Assembly (NCBI GenBank): GCA_013696045.1
Contig: JACCZH010000411.1
Location: 1-18,281 of the forward strand
From: Chloroflexia bacterium
GTDB lineage: Bacteria > Chloroflexota > Chloroflexia > Thermomicrobiales > CFX8
Reading direction: 5' to 3'
DNA length: 18,281 nucleotides
Shown: one piece after another, positions 15,182 through 18,281 of the stretch
Layout: each line of letters starts with the position of its first letter
How positions within the stretch are numbered: position 1 is the first letter of the stretch
The notes under the pieces: generated by a model
The model's database searches: none
What the model saw: only the letters and a program-made list of their open reading frames with translations
Told to the model about the DNA's origin: nothing
Made by a program: the position numbers and the translations under genes

Positions 15182-17767
15182 CTAATCGCGTCCATTCCCC
15201 ACCGGCAGCGCGTTTCCGCTATCGAGAAGCGCGATATCGCGGAAATGACACACCGCGTCGCGCCCATAGCCCTTGGCGAGATACATGGCGGTGTCCGCCG
15301 CACTGATAAGTTCCTCATCACTGCTCGCGTCCGCCGGGAACGTTGCCGCGCCAATCGATAGTGTGATGACCGTCGTATCGCCGTTCGGCAGCTCGAACGG
15401 TCGCGAACGCACCGCGCGCAGTAGCCGCGCCGCAATCTCCAGCGATACCCTGCTCGTCACGTCAGGCAGAATCACCACGAACTCGTCTCCGGCATAGCGC
15501 GCAAGCAGATCCTGGTCGCGCAGCTGCCCTTGGAGGCGGGAGGCAATTTCGCTCAGGATGCGATCGCCTTCGATGTGTCCGAAGCGGTCGTTGAACTCCT
15601 TGAACGTGTCGATATCCACAACCAGAAGCGACAGCTCGCTGTCCGATTTCCGCGCGCGATCGACCTCTTGGCGTAGACGTTCCTGGAAGTGCCGGTGATT
15701 TGGCACGCCGGTAATCGAATCCAGTGCCGCCGTCCTGCGCATCTCGTCGTAGACTCGCGCGTTGTTGAGCAGCACGCCCGCGTTCTCAGCGAACGTCCGC
15801 AGCAACGTCAAGTCCCACTCGGTCAACGGGTGCTCGTCCGTGCCCTGTACGGTGAGAACCCCAAACAGCTCGCTGCCGCGGCGAATCGGCGCATAAATAC
15901 CACTAACCATGTCATCCCGATACGGATATGCGCTCGAGTCACCCTCAATCGCCGGCAGGAATTCTGCCTCACCCGATAACGCAACCCGGCCGGCAATACT
16001 CTCGGTCATCCCCTCGTGCCGGTGGGCGCTCTCTGGAAATCCAAATGACGCAGCCAAGCGTAGGTGGTCCCCACCTATCAACTCGACCGCCACCACCGGA
16101 TAACTCAGCACCGCCGCGAGGGTCTCGGCAATCAAGCGCAGTGCCTCGTCGGGATCAAGCGTGCCGGACACAATAGTCGATACCCGCTGGACGGCCTCCA
16201 GCGCTTTACGCGTGTCCTGTTCGGACGAGAAAATGTTGTAATTCGCCAGCGCGATGCCCAGATGGTTCGCGATAATCGTCAGGATCTCGTAGTCTTCGTC
16301 ATGAAAGGACTGGGCTTTCGGAGCTTCAACGTTGAGCACGCCGATAACGCGCCCCTCAACCTTGATCGGAACCGCAATTTCCGAGCCGGTATCAGCGCCA
16401 ATATCCAGATAATCCGGATCAGCATGAACCTCGCGCACAAACTCCGCTTCGCCGGTGCGAGCCACTCGTCCGGTGATGCCACGATCGAGCGGGAGCCCTT
16501 CTCGCAACCAGCTCGGTGGCGGCACCGGCAACCCTTGTTCGATGCCGTGGAACATTAACCGGCCGCCCTCGATCAACCCGATTGAGCTCGCGAACCCCCA
16601 CGACTGGCGCAGCTCGCCGACGACATCAGCAATCGAAGCCCGGGTTGGAATCATGCGGCCAATAGTAGAAGTGACTCGTTCCAGGATACGCAGCTGCTCG
16701 GCCCTGCGATCGAGCGCTTCAAGCCGAAGCCGATTCGACAATACCAGGCTGAAATGGTCGGCCAGAATGCTGACGATCTCAACATCGTGATCGGATAGAC
16801 CGCCAGCGACATCTGACGCTACCCACAGCACGCCGATGACCTCGTCCACCGACCATAACGGCGTGCAGATGACCGCCTCGGTTGACTCGCGATGTGGCAC
16901 ATAGTCGGGATCGCTGCGCACATCGCGCACCAGCTGAGTGCGGCCGGAACGCGCCGCCCGGCCCGATATGCCTCGGCTTATAGGCAAGGTGTCAGCCGGC
17001 GAGCGGTCAAGGAACGCATTGCGGTAGGTGTCGTGCAACCGCAGATCGCAGTGGGTGATTGTGCCCAGACGGACCTGCGAGTAGCCAAATGTCGTGGCGA
17101 TGTCACTCAACACGTCCCCGCCGCCGTCGCGCGGCTCCAAACGATCGCGAATCCTGCCCAGCAGTTTCTGGAGCTGCGTTAAATGCTCGACAGTCCGGAG
17201 CTGCTCATTGCGCCGGCGCGATTGTTCAATCCCGGCCCCGAGAGCCGCCGCAATCTGCTCGAGCACTTCCAGCTCTTCGCCGCTCAACCGGCTATCGACG
17301 CTCACCGCGACACTCAACACGCCGTAAATATCGCCGGACACCCGGATCGGAACCTTCGCGCTTCGCTCGATCGCGTCACTATCGCTCAAGCTCGGAGACG
17401 CGGGACGCTCGCCACCAAAAGGGTTCGGTTCAACAATCGGCCGGCTTTCCCCGCCATAACCCGAGACCGGCACACGGTTACGCAAAGAGGCAACCCGCGA
17501 CGCAACGCCCCGGTAATGGATCCAGCCGTCTTCAAGTACGCCGATGCCAACCGACACCAATCCGAACTCTTCAAAGATCACCCTGGCGATCTCCGGCAGC
17601 GAATTCTCCACATCGTCTTGCCGGGTAATTGAGGACGTCACTCTATGGAGTGTTTCAAGGAGCCATACCCGGCGCATGACCGCAGCAGACAGTGACGAGT
17701 CGGACGACGCCGATCTCGTGCCGCCAAACGGAATCCGTGGTTCCCAGTTCGGGTTGCGTTGCGTCAA
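15182..17767 (-). CDS. diguanylate cyclase with four GAF domains
   Basis: The protein of about 861 residues begins with four GAF sensor domains, roughly at residues 55-185, 220-345, 385-512 and 545-672 counted from TTG 17773, joined by helical linkers, and ends in a GGDEF domain (about 680-845). The active-site motif is AGDEF (761-765), an accepted variant, with the Mg-binding Asp in VVDIDTF near 720. RDQD (752-755), five residues before it, matches the RxxD inhibitory site, so it probably makes c-di-GMP from two GTP with product feedback. GAF domains bind small ligands or haem; which one is unknown. No membrane helix is present. TTG 17767 is chosen since GAGGA ends 6 nt upstream; TTG 17773 abuts that site and ATG 17677 has none. 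It converges with the VWA gene. Confidence 0.92.
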   Translation of the reverse strand: MTQRNPNWEPRIPFGGTRSASSDSSLSAAVMRRVWLLETLHRVTSSITRQDDVENSLPEIARVIFEEFGLVSVGIGVLEDGWIHYRGVASRVASLRNRVPVSGYGGESRPIVEPNPFGGERPASPSLSDSDAIERSAKVPIRVSGDIYGVLSVAVSVDSRLSGEELEVLEQIAAALGAGIEQSRRRNEQLRTVEHLTQLQKLLGRIRDRLEPRDGGGDVLSDIATTFGYSQVRLGTITHCDLRLHDTYRNAFLDRSPADTLPISRGISGRAARSGRTQLVRDVRSDPDYVPHRESTEAVICTPLWSVDEVIGVLWVASDVAGGLSDHDVEIVSILADHFSLVLSNRLRLEALDRRAEQLRILERVTSTIGRMIPTRASIADVVGELRQSWGFASSIGLIEGGRLMFHGIEQGLPVPPPSWLREGLPLDRGITGRVARTGEAEFVREVHADPDYLDIGADTGSEIAVPIKVEGRVIGVLNVEAPKAQSFHDEDYEILTIIANHLGIALANYNIFSSEQDTRKALEAVQRVSTIVSGTLDPDEALRLIAETLAAVLSYPVVAVELIGGDHLRLAASFGFPESAHRHEGMTESIAGRVALSGEAEFLPAIEGDSSAYPYRDDMVSGIYAPIRRGSELFGVLTVQGTDEHPLTEWDLTLLRTFAENAGVLLNNARVYDEMRRTAALDSITGVPNHRHFQERLRQEVDRARKSDSELSLLVVDIDTFKEFNDRFGHIEGDRILSEIASRLQGQLRDQDLLARYAGDEFVVILPDVTSRVSLEIAARLLRAVRSRPFELPNGDTTVITLSIGAATFPADASSDEELISAADTAMYLAKGYGRDAVCHFRDIALLDSGNALPVGNGRD

Positions 17768-17940
17768 TCTCAATCCTCAACACGACCAGCCGATTGGCGC
17801 GAACCACCGGTGAGGAATCCGCGCGAACACAATGTGTAGCCACTGTGCTGCCCAAACCTCCAACGCCTGAAACGTGCCCTAACTGTAGCAGTGTGACATG
17901 GCTGGATCACAGGGACGTAAGTACTACCTCTGCCGGTACA

Positions 17941-17955
17941 GCGCGCCTGGCGCGC
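17941..17955. repeat. 15-nt GC-rich palindrome upstream of selC
   Basis: GCGCGCCTGGCGCGC is self-complementary except for the central base. It lies in the 260-nt non-coding stretch between the diguanylate cyclase start and the tRNA, in which I otherwise see only the candidate tRNA promoter. It could be a protein-binding site or chance in GC-rich DNA. Confidence 0.3.
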
Positions 17956-17976
17956 AAGAGTTTCAGGACCGGCGCA

Positions 17977-17985
17977 TGCTACACT
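17977..17985 (+). promoter_or_regulatory. candidate extended -10 promoter for tRNA-Sec
   Basis: TGCTACACT is a TGn-extended -10 with TACACT at 17980-17985 (4 of 6 to consensus). No -35 match is seen at 17 nt spacing. It would place the transcript start near 17992, about 42 nt before the tRNA. Confidence 0.3.
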
Positions 17986-18033
17986 CAATGCCGTTTGGCG
18001 CTCGCTCGCGCGTCAACGCCCCAAGCTCACATT

Positions 18034-18127
18034 GGGGGCGGATCGGGCCCGGTGGCTCGTGCGGTCTTCAAAACCGTTGTGGGGGGTGACGAGCCTCCCA
18101 GGTGGGTTCGACTCCCATGCGCCCTCG
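18034..18127 (+). tRNA. selC: tRNA-Sec (UCA anticodon)
   Basis: The selenocysteine tRNA reads UGA codons when paired with SelB and a SECIS element. The 94-nt gene has all the special traits. The D stem is 6 bp (CGGGCC 18044-18049 with GGCTCG 18054-18059) with the 4-nt loop CGGT. The anticodon loop is CTTCAAA (18066-18072), giving anticodon TCA at 18068-18070. The variable arm is long, a 7-bp stem (18080-18086 with 18094-18100). The T arm is GTGGG-TTCGACT-CCCAT (18102-18118). The acceptor stem pairs 18034-18040 with 18120-18126, one pair being G-U; the eighth pair expected in bacterial tRNA-Sec is G18041 against G18119, a mismatch. The discriminator is G18127, and CCA is not encoded (CCC follows). 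The gene implies that SelA, SelB, SelD and at least one selenoprotein exist elsewhere in the genome. Confidence 0.93.
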
Positions 18128-18211
18128 CCCTTGATTCTTGGCTTTTGGAAGCCCAAACTGCAACGGCTTGAAGGTTGGCGGTTATCCAGAGTTACGGCGG
18201 ATGCCCATCTA

Positions 18212-18230
18212 CTGCACCTAAATCTGCACC
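18212..18230. repeat. short direct repeat downstream of selC
   Basis: CTGCACC occurs at 18212-18218 and again at 18224-18230, twelve nt apart. Short tandem motifs like this can be integrase arm-type sites next to tRNA genes, but the window ends 51 nt later and no integrase is visible. Nothing else is seen in 18128-18281 apart from an imperfect hairpin at 18138-18156. Confidence 0.25.
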
Positions 18231-18281
18231 AAAACATCTGAAAAGCGGTTCTTAACTCCCGAAAAGTGCGTCCATCGTGGC

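Noticed and set aside
18013..18237. Minus-strand 74-residue reading frame containing WESNPPGRLVTPHNGFEDR
   Set aside because: It is the antisense of the tRNA-Sec gene; this kind of peptide is a well-known false prediction over tRNA genes.
1..18281. CRISPR array, prophage or toxin-antitoxin module
   Set aside because: No regularly spaced repeats, phage structural genes, integrase, or small toxin-antitoxin gene pairs are visible.

Overview
The window is GC-rich, compact bacterial chromosomal DNA. The gene mix suggests an uncultured Chloroflexota, perhaps Thermomicrobia-like: a cytosolic-looking family 5 solute-binding protein, several peptidases, a GGDEF protein with four GAF domains, GTG/TTG starts and palindromic intergenic repeats. 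There is no rRNA or phylogenetic marker, so this placement is inference only. No CRISPR array, transposase or plasmid function is visible.

Layout. (1) 107-3978, plus strand: a tight run of a family 5 solute-binding protein without a visible export signal, queF (last step of preQ1 synthesis), an EamA/DMT transporter overlapping queF by 4 nt, and a helical HEAT-like protein of unknown function overlapping the transporter by 4 nt. (2) 4060-4623: a CpXC-type zinc-ribbon protein. (3) 4657-4738: a long palindromic repeat; a candidate promoter straddles its right edge. (4) 4853-6921: an M20 metallopeptidase coupled to a HAD phosphatase. (5) 7004-12324: a probable four-gene operon with an unrecognised acidic protein, an S9 serine peptidase, an alpha/beta hydrolase and a PA-domain M28 metallopeptidase of a variant type. 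(6) 12391-14961: a divergent pair, a minus-strand coiled-coil protein with an embedded J-like HPD motif and a plus-strand VWA (MIDAS) protein. (7) 14962-15181: the gap between converging genes, with a Trp-rich micro-ORF running into a second palindromic element. (8) 15182-17767, minus strand: a four-GAF diguanylate cyclase. (9) 18034-18127: a tRNA with UCA anticodon, long variable arm and 6-bp D stem, which is tRNA-Sec (selC).

How it fits together. The middle of the window looks devoted to peptide and small-amide breakdown (M20, S9, alpha/beta hydrolase, M28), with a peptide/nickel-type binding protein at the left edge. queF and the adjacent transporter point to queuosine-precursor metabolism. 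The right side holds signalling (c-di-GMP) and the selenocysteine tRNA, implying that this organism decodes some UGA codons as Sec; no selenoprotein or sel gene is visible here.

I see no clearly new defence or biosynthetic system. The most checkable unusual signals are the two palindromic elements, the Trp-rich micro-ORF, the tRNA-Sec with one mismatched acceptor pair, the queF-transporter coupling, the J-domain/VWA divergent pair and the M28 variant motif.
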